Shown here one piece after another: positions 43,920 through 52,961 of a DNA stretch of 64,000 nt. This DNA comes from an uncultured Flavobacteriales bacterium (GTDB lineage: Bacteria > Bacteroidota > Bacteroidia > Flavobacteriales > Crocinitomicaceae): NCBI GenBank assembly GCA_946480085.1, contig CAMLHZ010000007.1, positions 1 to 64,000 on the forward strand. The letters run 5' to 3'. How positions within the stretch are numbered: the stretch's first letter is position 1; each line of letters opens with the position of its first letter. The notes beneath the pieces were generated by a model. That model saw nothing but the letters and a program-made list of their open reading frames with translations. It had not been told where the DNA came from and ran no database searches. A program made the position numbers and the translations under genes.

Positions 43920-45722
43920 TTAAACTGGAAACTTTAGCTGAAAAGAATAGCCATTTGATCGGTCTATTGAATACGTTCCGTTAAGTTGTCGACAAAAAAT
44001 ATCAATCATTCGAAGTCCTAAGCTGGATCGTTTGTTCATGTTTTTATGAAGGTTTGCTGTTCCATTGTCTTCAACAGCCAGAAGTAGCTTACCATCTTTT
44101 TCATATGTTACAGAAAGACTGATTATTGGCTCAGTGGTGTTGGTGAATGCATATTTTACCGAATTGGTCAACAACTCGGAACAAATTACACCAATCGCTA
44201 CCAGCTTTTCAATGGGGAGCTGCTTGTCGATTATTGATAGATTGAATTTGATGTTGATGTTTGGTGGGAAGGTATCTCCGGAATGATGGATCAACTGTTC
44301 TAAATAGTCTTTCAGGGAAACACCTAGTTTTTCTGCTTCCAAATAGAGCATTTCATGTACCAGCGACATTGCTCCAATTCTTCTGGAAACATCCATTAAA
44401 TTTTCTGTCTCTTCTTCTGAATCGGTGTTGTTTGTTTGTAACTCGAGCATGGATCGTACAAACTGGAGATTGTTTTTTACTCGATGATGTATTTCCTGAA
44501 CCAAAATGGATTTCTGTTCATTGCGTTTTAGAAGTAGTTTATTCGCTTTTTTCAATCGATGCATCAAATAATACACTCCTAATAAACCAACAATTGCAAT
44601 TAGCAAAACCAATCCGATGAGTAAAACCTGCATACGTGCATTTTCTAAATCGCTCTGTTCTCGTTTTACAGTTTCTTTAATGTTGTTGTTTTCACGTTCA
44701 AGTTCTTTGTTTTTATAACGGGCTGCAACTTCTTCTAACTTCTGGTTTTGAACCCGCTGAAACTCTTTGGTCAGGTGTTTTTCATAAATAAAATCAGCCT
44801 CACATGAAGCTCGATAATCTCCCTTTTTGAAGTAAAGCTCACGCAGCGCATGATAGATCTCAGTTTTGTAATAATCTATTTTTGCGGAATCAACGTAGTG
44901 TGCCAGTTCCCATAGCTCACTTATTTGCTGGTCTGTTGTATTCATCTCGTACTGCATCTTCAACATCATTACATTGTAGCGTACGTGAACATATTCCCGC
45001 AAATGGTTCATTTCCTTGTAGGTGCTTTCGGCTTTTTTGTAAGAAAGAAGAGCCGAATCTTTTTGTTTCAGGTTGTGATAGGCAAATCCCAATTCATTGT
45101 AAGAAATGGCTTGACTTTTCTTGTCGCTGGCTTGAATAGCAAGTTTCAGAGCGAGTTTTGAATAACGAATAGAAGCTGTGTGTTGACCCTTGGTTTCATT
45201 TAAAACAGCGGCAAATCTATTGTACAGACCAATCCATATTTCCGGATCATTAATTCCTTTCTTTTTTGCGAAATGTGCGTAGTAGTAATAGCGAGCTGCC
45301 CCTTCTTTAAAACGTCGCGTTCTTCTGCTGAATTCAATTTGATCTATTCCGCATTTTACATATCCTTCGTAGTTCTTCACTTTGAGAAATTCATCTGAAG
45401 CTTTAAGGAAATTCAATGCAGCAGCACCGTTATTGTCTAGAAATTTATAGGTATTGGCTAAACCAAGATGAATTTTTGCTTGTTGATTGGGGTGGAGCTT
45501 TCCTGAATTTTGCTGAAATCGCTTTAACAGGTTTAGACTTTGGTAATATTGAGAGTTGAGATTGTAGCATTCAGATAAACGCAGAATCTGATCCAGATTT
45601 TTTGGATTACGTTCTGTACTGAATTCGAGTTCTGTAATTTCTTGAGTTAGAGGTTTCTCTGCGCACAGGCAGAAATTTGTCCAAGCAAAAAACACCAGAA
45701 CAAGAGCAAATTGAGTTCTCAT
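43920..45722 (-). CDS. TPR-containing sensor histidine kinase (HisKA_2), copy 1
   Basis: A 600-aa kinase: signal peptide-like N-terminus, a periplasmic region of TPR-like helical repeats (about 30-300, e.g. KSQAISYNELGFAYHNLKQKDSALLSYKKAEST), a coiled coil, one membrane helix (about 362-384), then HisKA_2 with the phosphorylated His in LVQEIHHRVKNNLQFVRSM (about 410) and a HATPase domain (SELLTNSVKYAF, VEDNG, SLGLRMIDIFCRQL). It is a paralogue of the next kinase, in tandem, 76 bp apart. It presumably phosphorylates the LytTR regulator; the stimulus is unknown. Confidence 0.92.
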   Translation of the reverse strand: MRTQFALVLVFFAWTNFCLCAEKPLTQEITELEFSTERNPKNLDQILRLSECYNLNSQYYQSLNLLKRFQQNSGKLHPNQQAKIHLGLANTYKFLDNNGAAALNFLKASDEFLKVKNYEGYVKCGIDQIEFSRRTRRFKEGAARYYYYAHFAKKKGINDPEIWIGLYNRFAAVLNETKGQHTASIRYSKLALKLAIQASDKKSQAISYNELGFAYHNLKQKDSALLSYKKAESTYKEMNHLREYVHVRYNVMMLKMQYEMNTTDQQISELWELAHYVDSAKIDYYKTEIYHALRELYFKKGDYRASCEADFIYEKHLTKEFQRVQNQKLEEVAARYKNKELERENNNIKETVKREQSDLENARMQVLLIGLVLLIAIVGLLGVYYLMHRLKKANKLLLKRNEQKSILVQEIHHRVKNNLQFVRSMLELQTNNTDSEEETENLMDVSRRIGAMSLVHEMLYLEAEKLGVSLKDYLEQLIHHSGDTFPPNINIKFNLSIIDKQLPIEKLVAIGVICSELLTNSVKYAFTNTTEPIISLSVTYEKDGKLLLAVEDNGTANLHKNMNKRSSLGLRMIDIFCRQLNGTYSIDRSNGYSFQLKFPV

Positions 45723-45798
45723 GTTCCTCCGAATTTAATCATTGAAATGCAGATACACGAAATGAATGAACATTTTCACGTTTCTGTCGAAAAACGGA

Positions 45799-47574
45799 TC
45801 ATTGTAAATGGAAGGCAATACTGAACTCGTATCCATTCTCACGATTGATGGTGTATTTCCCGTTTAGTTGTCGCGAAAAGATATCGATTAGACGCATTCC
45901 CAGACTATGACGCTTGTTGTTTATTTCGGTTTCTTCTGTTCCGTTGTCGTGAACAATCAGAACAAAGGTTTTTGTACCCGTTTTCGTCAATTGAACTGAA
46001 ATGGTTGGATCTTCATTGTTCGCAAAAGCATGTTTCACAGAGTTGGTGAACAATTCAGAACAAATAACTCCAATGGAAACAACTTTGTCGACAGGTAACT
46101 CCAGGTCATCTACCGATAATAAAAAACGTATAGGGAAATCATTCGAATAGGCGATTGCGGATAAATGGATCAACTGTTCTAAGTATCCTTTTACGGAAAC
46201 ACCCATGCTGTCTTCTTCCATGTACAACATTTCGTGAACAAGCGACATGGCGTCAATCCTTCTGGTGACATCCATAATGTTTTCCATGCCTTCGGTTGAT
46301 TCCATTGAATCGGTTTGCATTTCGAGCATAGAGCGTACAAATTGCAGATTGTTTTTTACACGGTGGTGAATTTCCTGAATGAGAATGGACTTCTGCTCGT
46401 TTCGCTTTACCACCAGCTTATGTGCTTTGCGCAATTTGAACCAGAGGTAAAACAATCCTAAAAGTGCAATTAAAACAACCCCAAGAACAGTTGCTGTCAT
46501 TAGTGTTTGCTCACGGGATGAATTCAATTCGCTTTCACGCAGTTTATTTTCAGATTTAAGCTCTTCATTTTTGAATTCTTCGGATACTTCATCCATTCGA
46601 AGCCGGTCGCGTTTTTCTGCTTCAATTCCTTTGAAATGATTGAGTGAATCGTCGGTAAGCAGCGCTGTTTTGTAATCGCCAACAAAGTAATAATGAGAAC
46701 GGATCTGCTCGAAGATGATGCTTTTGGGATAATCAATGTGGTTTTCGTTTATGATTTTCAGAAGATTCTTCAATTCAAGTATCTCCTGATCTCTCGAAAT
46801 CAAGTCGTTGTGAATAAGGAAGGTGAGAAGATTCATTTTGGCATGCACTCCATCACGGAAATAGCCTTTTTTTATCCATGAATCTGCCGCTTTTGTATAA
46901 TTCACCTCGCATGAATCGAATTGTTTCAGGTTTTTGTAACTGAAACCAATTTCATTATAAGAAATTGCTTTTAGATTTTCATCTTTCAGTTCATCTGCAT
47001 ATTTAAGCGCAATTCTCGAGTATTTTATGGATAAGTTTGGCCGATTGATCTCGTTTACAACAGCAGCATATCGATTGTACAGTCCGTTCCATATTTCGGG
47101 ATTGGAGATTTTCTTATTTTTCGCAAAATGAAGGTATTGGTAGAAGAGTTGTTCTGCTTCGGCATGCTTGACACATTTTCTATTGAGTTCGATCATTTCG
47201 ATCCCGCAGCGTACGTAATTGTCAAAGTCATTTATTGCTGAAAAACCAGACTTTGCTTTCAGAAAGCTTCTTGTGGCTTCATCTACTTTTCCTTGAAACT
47301 TGTAGTTTTTCGCATAAGCCAGATCAATTATTGCTTCGGATTTTTTCTCAAGGTTTGTGTGTTTTGATTCGAACGATTTTAGTGCGTTTATTCCCTTTGC
47401 GTACTGCGAATTAAGTGCGTATTTATCTGTTAGTTCTATTAGATCGTCTAAGTTTTTCGATTGTGAATAGCGTTTTTCCAGATGCGTAATCTCATCTTGT
47501 AGCGACATGAATTTTTGTCCACAACAAATGGTTGCTGAAACCGAAAACAGAAGGAAGAGAATGAGAGTTCTCAT
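45799..47574 (-). CDS. TPR-containing sensor histidine kinase (HisKA_2), copy 2
   Basis: A 591-aa kinase with the same architecture as its neighbour: signal peptide, TPR-like repeats, coiled coil, one membrane helix (about 352-374), HisKA_2 (LIQEIHHRVKNNLQFVRSM, His about 401) and HATPase (SELFTNSVKHAF, VHDNG, SLGMRLIDIFSRQL). The kinase halves are very similar while the sensor halves differ more, as expected for a duplication followed by sensor divergence. Upstream lies an outer-membrane protein gene on the same strand. Confidence 0.92.
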   Translation of the reverse strand: MRTLILFLLFSVSATICCGQKFMSLQDEITHLEKRYSQSKNLDDLIELTDKYALNSQYAKGINALKSFESKHTNLEKKSEAIIDLAYAKNYKFQGKVDEATRSFLKAKSGFSAINDFDNYVRCGIEMIELNRKCVKHAEAEQLFYQYLHFAKNKKISNPEIWNGLYNRYAAVVNEINRPNLSIKYSRIALKYADELKDENLKAISYNEIGFSYKNLKQFDSCEVNYTKAADSWIKKGYFRDGVHAKMNLLTFLIHNDLISRDQEILELKNLLKIINENHIDYPKSIIFEQIRSHYYFVGDYKTALLTDDSLNHFKGIEAEKRDRLRMDEVSEEFKNEELKSENKLRESELNSSREQTLMTATVLGVVLIALLGLFYLWFKLRKAHKLVVKRNEQKSILIQEIHHRVKNNLQFVRSMLEMQTDSMESTEGMENIMDVTRRIDAMSLVHEMLYMEEDSMGVSVKGYLEQLIHLSAIAYSNDFPIRFLLSVDDLELPVDKVVSIGVICSELFTNSVKHAFANNEDPTISVQLTKTGTKTFVLIVHDNGTEETEINNKRHSLGMRLIDIFSRQLNGKYTINRENGYEFSIAFHLQ

Positions 47575-47628
47575 AAGTATGATTCAAACGAAAATAACTT
47601 TTTTGCATGAAACACAAGTAGATAAGTC

Positions 47629-48288
47629 CTATCTCTTGCCGAGTTGGTAGTAAATACCCGTTTTCATCATGTAGCTGTTACTGTCTACGGACGGATCATA
47701 TTCAATGCTGCTCTGTATGAGTAAGTTAAGGTCGATGGTAAATAACCAGCGCTCTGAAAGCGAAATCATGTTTTTTATCCCGAAAGTAAAGCCCCAGGTT
47801 GTTCGAACAGGACTGTACGCATCTTGAAAGCTTGATTTTTTCAGCGAGTTATCGGAATAATAGTAAGTATTCCTTGTGTATGAATCGGTTAGTAATTCGC
47901 CAACCAAAAAGCCGGTTGAGAGAAGGATATTGAATTTTTCATTCGCATATAGTGAAACGTTCCACTTGAAGCCCAATTGTAAGAACATGAGATTCCTGTG
48001 ACTAATGGAATATGTGCTGTCCTGACTTAAATCTGGATTATCCTTCTTGGACGAGGCATAACAGCGATTATGAGAAAACTGAATAAATGGTTCACGAAAA
48101 GACTTGGAGGCGTTTTTCTTCTTCTGAATCAAAAAACTCGTTCCTACTTCATAGGAAAATCTGGATTCCCAGTTATCCGTTCCACCTATTCCTAATCCGT
48201 TGTATAAACCATAGTATACCTTTCGCTCTTGAGAATGAAGAGTAACAGAGCAATAGAGAAATAAAAGAAAGCAAAGGTATTTTACCAT
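47629..48288 (-). CDS. Putative outer-membrane beta-barrel protein
   Basis: A 219-aa protein with a signal peptide (about 1-20, ending LHSQ) and alternating hydrophobic/aromatic strands (VYYGLYNGLGIGG, LMFLQLGFKWNVSLY, TWGFTFGIKNMISL), ending in an aromatic strand GIYYQLGKR. This fits a small outer-membrane barrel. I do not recognise a specific family. It may share a transcript with the two kinases downstream (54-bp gap), in which case it could be part of their signalling. Confidence 0.6.
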   Translation of the reverse strand: MVKYLCFLLFLYCSVTLHSQERKVYYGLYNGLGIGGTDNWESRFSYEVGTSFLIQKKKNASKSFREPFIQFSHNRCYASSKKDNPDLSQDSTYSISHRNLMFLQLGFKWNVSLYANEKFNILLSTGFLVGELLTDSYTRNTYYYSDNSLKKSSFQDAYSPVRTTWGFTFGIKNMISLSERWLFTIDLNLLIQSSIEYDPSVDSNSYMMKTGIYYQLGKR

Positions 48289-48331
48289 TCCGATTTAGGC
48301 TAAAACAGAATGACAAGGTATTAAAAGGAAT

Positions 48332-49213
48332 CTACAAATCAAAAATGTGTTTCTCAGCGTGATAGCTTGAGCGCACCAACGGACCACTCTCTACAAAGCG
48401 GAATCCCATTTTCAAACCAAGTTCCTCGTATTTCTTGAAACGTTCGGGCTCAACAAATTCTGCAATTGGAAGATGTTTTGGAGTTGGCTGCAGGTATTGA
48501 CCCAATGTAAGAATGTCTACTCCAACAGCTCTCAGATCCTGCATTGTTTCAATGATTTCCTGATCTGTTTCTCCCAAGCCAAGCATTACACCGGATTTTG
48601 TTCGCATTCCACCTTTTTTCAAGCGAAAAAGCACTTCCAAACTTCTATCGTATTTTGCTTGTATGCGCACTTGTTTTGTAAGTCGACGAACCGTTTCCAA
48701 GTTATGAGAAACGATTTCTGGAGCAACGTCAATGATTTGTTGAAGGTTTTCCCATTTTCCTGCAAAATCAGGAATCAGGGTTTCCATAGTTGTTCCAGGA
48801 CTTTGGTGACGAACCGCTTTTACCGTTTGCACCCATATTCCAGCGCCACCATCTTTCAAGTCGTCGCGATCAACTGAGGTAATAACGGCATGTTTCACCT
48901 TCATCGTTTTTACCGAATGAGCTACTTTTCCAGGCTCAAATTCATCAACAGCATCTGGTCGACCGGTTTTCACCGCGCAGAAACCACAAGAACGCGTACA
49001 GATATTTCCAAGGATCATGAAAGTTGCGGTTCCTTCACCCCAACATTCACCCATGTTCGGACAACTTCCACTTTCGCAAATGGTATGTAATTTATGTTCG
49101 TCAACAAGCGACCGAACCATTTTGTAATTCTCGCCAGTTGGTAACTTTACACGAAGCCATTTCGGCTTTTTGATGCGAATGTTATTCTCTGAAGTTGTAA
49201 TTTCTTCCGACAT
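48332..49213 (-). CDS. lipA: Lipoyl synthase
   Basis: Radical-SAM enzyme inserting two sulfurs into octanoyl groups on E2 subunits and GcvH (293 aa). Both iron-sulfur sites are intact: the auxiliary cluster Cys46, Cys51, Cys57 in [12 protein letters not shown], and the radical-SAM Cys72, Cys76, Cys79 in CTRSCGFC. The C-terminal [11 protein letters not shown] supplies the conserved Ser ligand. It has its own promoter. Functionally linked to lpdA upstream in the window. Confidence 0.97.
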   Translation of the reverse strand: MSEEITTSENNIRIKKPKWLRVKLPTGENYKMVRSLVDEHKLHTICESGSCPNMGECWGEGTATFMILGNICTRSCGFCAVKTGRPDAVDEFEPGKVAHSVKTMKVKHAVITSVDRDDLKDGGAGIWVQTVKAVRHQSPGTTMETLIPDFAGKWENLQQIIDVAPEIVSHNLETVRRLTKQVRIQAKYDRSLEVLFRLKKGGMRTKSGVMLGLGETDQEIIETMQDLRAVGVDILTLGQYLQPTPKHLPIAEFVEPERFKKYEELGLKMGFRFVESGPLVRSSYHAEKHIFDL

Positions 49214-49238
49214 ATGTTCTCCTAGATAGAAACGAATA

Positions 49239-49246
49239 CAAAGTTA
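49239..49246 (-). promoter_or_regulatory. -7 promoter element for lipA
   Basis: The minus strand reads TAACTTTG, exact, with a minus-strand TTG 17 bases further (49264-49266). It lies 25 bases before the lipA start. Confidence 0.65.
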
Positions 49247-49287
49247 CTCATTTCTTATCTGAACAATCGAAAAAGAAGTTCATTATT

Positions 49288-49920
49288 TTACTTCCATTCC
49301 GTTCGGAGCTGTTTCTTCGTATAACCCCAATCTTTCCTATAGTCACAGTTGATTTTTATGAAGGAAGCATTGAATTCGGGATGTTCTTCGATGTAAGCTT
49401 CCATTTTGGAGCCAAATTTCTTGTTTATTCGCCCAAATGACTTCGACCAGAAGTAAACTACATAATATTCGGTTTCCGGTTTAACCAGTGCAGTGTCACC
49501 TTCTATAACTTTTGAGAATTGTACGATTTCAGAAAACTTTGGTGCAATATGCAAAAGTGTATCTTGACCCAATAACATATGAAGTGTATCCGAAACAGGT
49601 TTTCTTGAATCCAGAGGTAGATCGAAGAAATAACGCAGTTGACTTAAACTTTCGTGGAAACAATCGAGGAATGCAACAGTATTTCCGTTTTCGTCATAAA
49701 TGAAGCCCTTTGGAAAAGCACCAAGCCAAATATGATCAATTTCACTTGAGTCTATATAAAAATTATTTTTTTCCGTGTTATAATCTACCTTACGTTCGTA
49801 GGAAAGTAATGATTTCGTTGTTTGGGGTTTCGGGGATTTTACTCCCATAACTACGAACATAATGGCATCACAACTGGAAAACGTGATCAGCATCAAAAAG
49901 CTGATTAGAAAAAGGCGCAT
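49288..49920 (-). CDS. Hypothetical lipoprotein, possible degenerate thioredoxin-like fold
   Basis: A 210-aa protein with a lipoprotein signal (hydrophobic start ending TFSSC, Cys17). Near the C-terminus, YYVVYFWSKSFGRINKKFG followed by FNASFIKINCDYRKDWG recalls the beta-alpha-beta of thioredoxin-like proteins, but there is no CxxC. I do not recognise the family. A near-match promoter (TACCTTAG on the minus strand, 49925-49932) directly abuts the start. Confidence 0.55.
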   Translation of the reverse strand: MRLFLISFLMLITFSSCDAIMFVVMGVKSPKPQTTKSLLSYERKVDYNTEKNNFYIDSSEIDHIWLGAFPKGFIYDENGNTVAFLDCFHESLSQLRYFFDLPLDSRKPVSDTLHMLLGQDTLLHIAPKFSEIVQFSKVIEGDTALVKPETEYYVVYFWSKSFGRINKKFGSKMEAYIEEHPEFNASFIKINCDYRKDWGYTKKQLRTEWK

Positions 49921-49936
49921 AAATCTAAGGTAACGT

Positions 49937-51433
49937 TTATTCTTTAATGTCTATCAGAAGATATTGAATCTCGTTTTCCAAGATATTGATCAATTCACCA
50001 TTTAGTGTCGTTGTAGCTTTCATTGGAAGGTTTTGTTCCATTTTGCCAAACCCAAAATAATCCCCCTCATCATTAAAAATGCCGTAGTAAATTTGTTCAC
50101 TTAAGTAAGCTCTAAATAGTAATACATTTGCCCCATTTTCTAAATGTATTAGTCCTAATGTATAATACTTCAGCCATAGTTTTGAATTGAATTTTTGTTT
50201 TTCCAATTTGCAAATTGCTTCAATGTCTTTTATAGGAATTTCATATCGAATGTGGTTGGTGACATCAATAGCACAAGGATAGGCAGCGTAATGGTAAATA
50301 ACCGAACTGTCTACGGTTGAAAATAACGTATTCGCACAATTGTTGTCGAATCCTTTTTTCTCGTAAAAATCTGGTCGTCTGAATACATCCGCGTTTTCAA
50401 AATGAATGGAATCGGCATTTAATAAATAATGTCCGTAGGTGGGATAGGGCCGTTTTTTTATAGTATCTGTTGTGTACCAATGTAAATTCCCGATGACTTC
50501 ATTCTCGTTTTTATAAAACGGTGACGGATAGTCTTTGTCGTAACCGTTATTCGGATTGCCAACAATGTAACTTTCAATATAGTTATATTCCAAATCAAAT
50601 TTGGAAATGAACAATTCGTGTTTTAAAACGGTCACACCTTCGTTTTCGGCATTTTTAAGCATTTGATTGTACCTCTTGCTTGTTTTACGGATTTCTATAA
50701 TTTCTGCTTTGGTCAACTGATGCGAGTAGGTCACCATAGTAGTGAAATACAGGAAGCCTTTTTCAGGAGAAGTAACGGGTGCCAAGATTTGGAATAAAGG
50801 CTGAGTAACCGCTTTTTTGTTTTTGATCTCATCAAAAGTAAGTTGCACATCCATTTGATTTAAATGAAGAGCCGAGATGACTTCAACTGTATCAATTTTA
50901 CGAACAATGTTTATAGTATCTTTGTTGGAAACCAGTATTCCAATTTCTTCGTAGAAGATTTTAATCTCATCTTTATCATTCGAAACCAATTGATACCGAA
51001 AGCCTTCCATTCGCTTTGGTATGGTTACACTTTTCTCAACCCGATCAACTTGTAAATTCAGTTCAAACAAATCAGAGAATCCAGTGTTGAGCTTATATTC
51101 CGAAAACTTTCCATTTCGAACCACCTGCAACGGATGTTTTACATACTTCTTGTAAATTATCTGATCAACTTCAATATTGTTTGGGTTTACCTTAAACTCA
51201 AGATTACTCACTAAAAGTTGCAACTTCTGTTTATAGGCGTTATTTTCTACAATAAAGAACACTTGATCAGGAAACATACTGTAGTACTTTAAACTTAGAT
51301 TGAGCTCTTCTGTAATGCAGTTTTGACATTCACTTGGGTCATAAATAAAGTTCAATGCATTTTTTTTCTTTTCTTGAGATAAACCCATATTGAAAATTAA
51401 AATAATGAATGAAGCGGTAATAATGAATTTCAT
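49937..51433 (-). CDS. Hypothetical secreted protein
   Basis: A 498-aa protein with a signal peptide (MKFIITASFIILIFNMGLSQ) and no recognisable domain. It has a CQNC motif near the mature N-terminus (YDPSECQNCITEEL) and two more cysteine-containing segments in the second half (FDNNCANT, AAYPCAID), suggesting disulfides outside the cytoplasm. The frame is open further upstream to 51481, but that part runs through a terminator hairpin at 51450-51478, so ATG 51433 (or 51439) is the start. Together with the neighbours at 49288 and 51486 it forms a group of unrecognised exported proteins. Confidence 0.6.
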   Translation of the reverse strand: MKFIITASFIILIFNMGLSQEKKKNALNFIYDPSECQNCITEELNLSLKYYSMFPDQVFFIVENNAYKQKLQLLVSNLEFKVNPNNIEVDQIIYKKYVKHPLQVVRNGKFSEYKLNTGFSDLFELNLQVDRVEKSVTIPKRMEGFRYQLVSNDKDEIKIFYEEIGILVSNKDTINIVRKIDTVEVISALHLNQMDVQLTFDEIKNKKAVTQPLFQILAPVTSPEKGFLYFTTMVTYSHQLTKAEIIEIRKTSKRYNQMLKNAENEGVTVLKHELFISKFDLEYNYIESYIVGNPNNGYDKDYPSPFYKNENEVIGNLHWYTTDTIKKRPYPTYGHYLLNADSIHFENADVFRRPDFYEKKGFDNNCANTLFSTVDSSVIYHYAAYPCAIDVTNHIRYEIPIKDIEAICKLEKQKFNSKLWLKYYTLGLIHLENGANVLLFRAYLSEQIYYGIFNDEGDYFGFGKMEQNLPMKATTTLNGELINILENEIQYLLIDIKE

Positions 51434-51449
51434 TGTCATGTGTTTAAAA

Positions 51450-51478
51450 ATGTCAGCCATGAAATTCATGGCTGACAT
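51450..51478 (-). terminator. Strong intrinsic terminator of the small secreted protein gene (minus strand)
   Basis: ATGTCAGCCATGAA (51450-51463) and TTCATGGCTGACAT (51465-51478) are perfect 14-bp inverted arms; on the minus strand a run of five T follows (51445-51450 complement). It begins about 7 bases after the stop of the 51486-51839 gene. Confidence 0.8.
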
Positions 51479-51485
51479 CATTGAT

Positions 51486-51839
51486 TTAATAAGCTTCTGT
51501 TTTTTTTATTACCATACAAGGCCAGTGATTTGTTCCAGCACAGAACTTGTACCCATCAGTCCCGGAAGTTCCAGGAGCACCGTGTGAAGTTCTTGTTGCC
51601 GGTCCGGTAATGATCTTCCATGGCCCAATGTAATTTGGGTCGTTGTTATTTAATACTCGAATTCCTTCTGGATCAGCAGGAACTTCGTTTTCGGAAGAGA
51701 TCAAAAATCCTTTTCCATATTGGCTGGATTCCAATTCTTCAACTTTGTACATTAATCTTGTTTCTGCGTCAAGTACCAGGTACTGTCCGAAAGAAAATGA
51801 GGATGCCATAAGCGCTCCTACTAAAATTAGTTTTTTCAC
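51486..51839 (-). CDS. Hypothetical small secreted protein
   Basis: A 117-aa protein with a signal peptide (MKKLILVGALMASSFSFGQ when begun at GTG 51839). The mature part is about 98 residues, with a Gly/Thr-rich segment (GPATRTSHGAPGTSGTDGYK) and two cysteines near the end (FCAGTNHWPCMVIKKTEAY), able to form a disulfide loop. I do not recognise the family. It has a strong terminator, and is divergent from a small XRE regulator, an arrangement worth noting. The start is GTG; an upstream in-frame ATG (51899) would spoil the signal peptide. Confidence 0.6.
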   Translation of the reverse strand: MKKLILVGALMASSFSFGQYLVLDAETRLMYKVEELESSQYGKGFLISSENEVPADPEGIRVLNNNDPNYIGPWKIITGPATRTSHGAPGTSGTDGYKFCAGTNHWPCMVIKKTEAY

Positions 51840-52044
51840 TGTGTAATAATTTGAGTCCGTTTTAATATTCAGTACGGTTTGAAAGACTGACTTAGTCAAT
51901 TATAATGGCCATTTTTTTTGTGAATAAGCACACAATTATAAAAATAAATGCACACATATGTAAATTTTTATAAAAAATATCAAAGCAATCTCAGTGAAAC
52001 GGGCTATTTATATTTTTTGCTTCATTCGAAGTTAGAAAAAATAT

Positions 52045-52059
52045 CGGACGAAATGTCCG
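52045..52059. promoter_or_regulatory. Palindrome upstream of the XRE regulator
   Basis: CGGAC-GAAAT-GTCCG: perfect 5-bp inverted repeat with a 5-base centre, about 23 bases before a near-match -7 element (CACATTTG, 52082-52089). It is in the right place to be the regulator's own operator. Confidence 0.5.
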
Positions 52060-52092
52060 TATAAATAAGTAATACTACTTGCACATTTGAAC

Positions 52093-52341
52093 GTGCGCTC
52101 GGAAAAAGAAAAAATCATTATCATACAGATCAGCGAGTTGATTCGGAAAAAACGAGAGGAATTATACATGTCTCGTTCTTCTCTTGCTTCCGAAGTAGGG
52201 TTAGATGAAAAGCAATTGCGGCGCATAGAAAAGGGAGAATCCTATCTTCCCATTATGACAATTCTTAAGATCTTTTTCGTTCTTAAACTTGATCTTGATT
52301 TGTTGAAAGGATATATGAATGACGAGTCTATTCTTCATTGA
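52093..52341 (+). CDS. Small XRE-family helix-turn-helix regulator
   Basis: An 82-aa protein that is nearly all DNA-binding domain: IRKKREELYMSRSSLASEVGLDEKQLRRIEKGESYLPIMTILKIFFVLKLDL, a standard Cro/C1-type helix-turn-helix. TTG 52087 or GTG 52093 can be the start; GTG is preferred because TTG falls in the -7 region. A palindrome lies upstream. It is divergent from the 117-aa secreted protein gene, which makes that gene a candidate target. Confidence 0.82.
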   Translation: MRSEKEKIIIIQISELIRKKREELYMSRSSLASEVGLDEKQLRRIEKGESYLPIMTILKIFFVLKLDLDLLKGYMNDESILH

Positions 52342-52536
52342 ATCTTCCTTAGAAAGTTGCTCTTATTTCAATTTCCTGTTAATGACGCAGCTATTTGTTC
52401 GTTTGTTCGATCTTGAAATTCAAGGGTAAATTGGAAGGAATAAGCTTTAACCACAATTACAGAAACGTGAATTATATTTCACTTTCCTTCAAATCAGTCA
52501 AATCCCACTATGAACGGTTTGCCAATAAAGAATGCT

Positions 52537-52544
52537 TATCTTTG
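52537..52544 (+). promoter_or_regulatory. -7 promoter element for the OsmC gene
   Basis: TATCTTTG, exact match, 9 bases before ATG 52554; it fixes the start codon within a longer open frame that begins at 52395. Confidence 0.6.
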
Positions 52545-52553
52545 CCCACATAT

Positions 52554-52961
52554 ATGGCAACTGCAACAGTAAAATATCTAGGAGGATTACGTACGGAATG
52601 TACACATCTTCAGTCGGGGACAGTAATTCATACTGACGCTCCAACAGATAATCACGGAAAAGGAGAAAAATTTTCACCAACTGATCTGGTGGCAACGGCT
52701 TATGCTTCTTGCATGATCAGTATTATCGGGATTTATTGTAATGAGCATGGTCATAACTACGAGCACGGAACGGCAAGCGTTACCAAAATTATGGCGGCTT
52801 CTCCTCGTAGAATTGGCAAAATTGTTATCGATTTAGATTTAACTGGAAATGGTTGGGATGCTCAAACTTTTGAAAAAGTAAAAAGAGCGGCATTGGCTTG
52901 TCCGGTTGCAAAATCAGTGAGTGAAGATATTGAACTTGAAATTACATTCCATGGAGAATAG
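52554..52961 (+). CDS. OsmC-family protein
   Basis: A 135-aa OsmC/Ohr-fold protein. OsmC proteins reduce organic hydroperoxides with two cysteines; here they are Cys in ATAYASCMISIIGIYC (around residue 50) and Cys in ALACPVAKSVS (around 120). The N-terminus (MATATVKYLGGLRTECTH) and DAPTDNHGKGEKFSPTDLVATA are typical of the YhfA-like branch. Upstream codons back to 52395 overlap the promoter and have no similarity. The 3' end overlaps rlmB by 11 bp. Confidence 0.9.
   Translation: MATATVKYLGGLRTECTHLQSGTVIHTDAPTDNHGKGEKFSPTDLVATAYASCMISIIGIYCNEHGHNYEHGTASVTKIMAASPRRIGKIVIDLDLTGNGWDAQTFEKVKRAALACPVAKSVSEDIELEITFHGE

Noticed and set aside
44261..45161. Several plus-strand frames over the first histidine kinase
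   Set aside because: All are shadows of the minus-strand kinase; they lack starts with promoters and show no domain.
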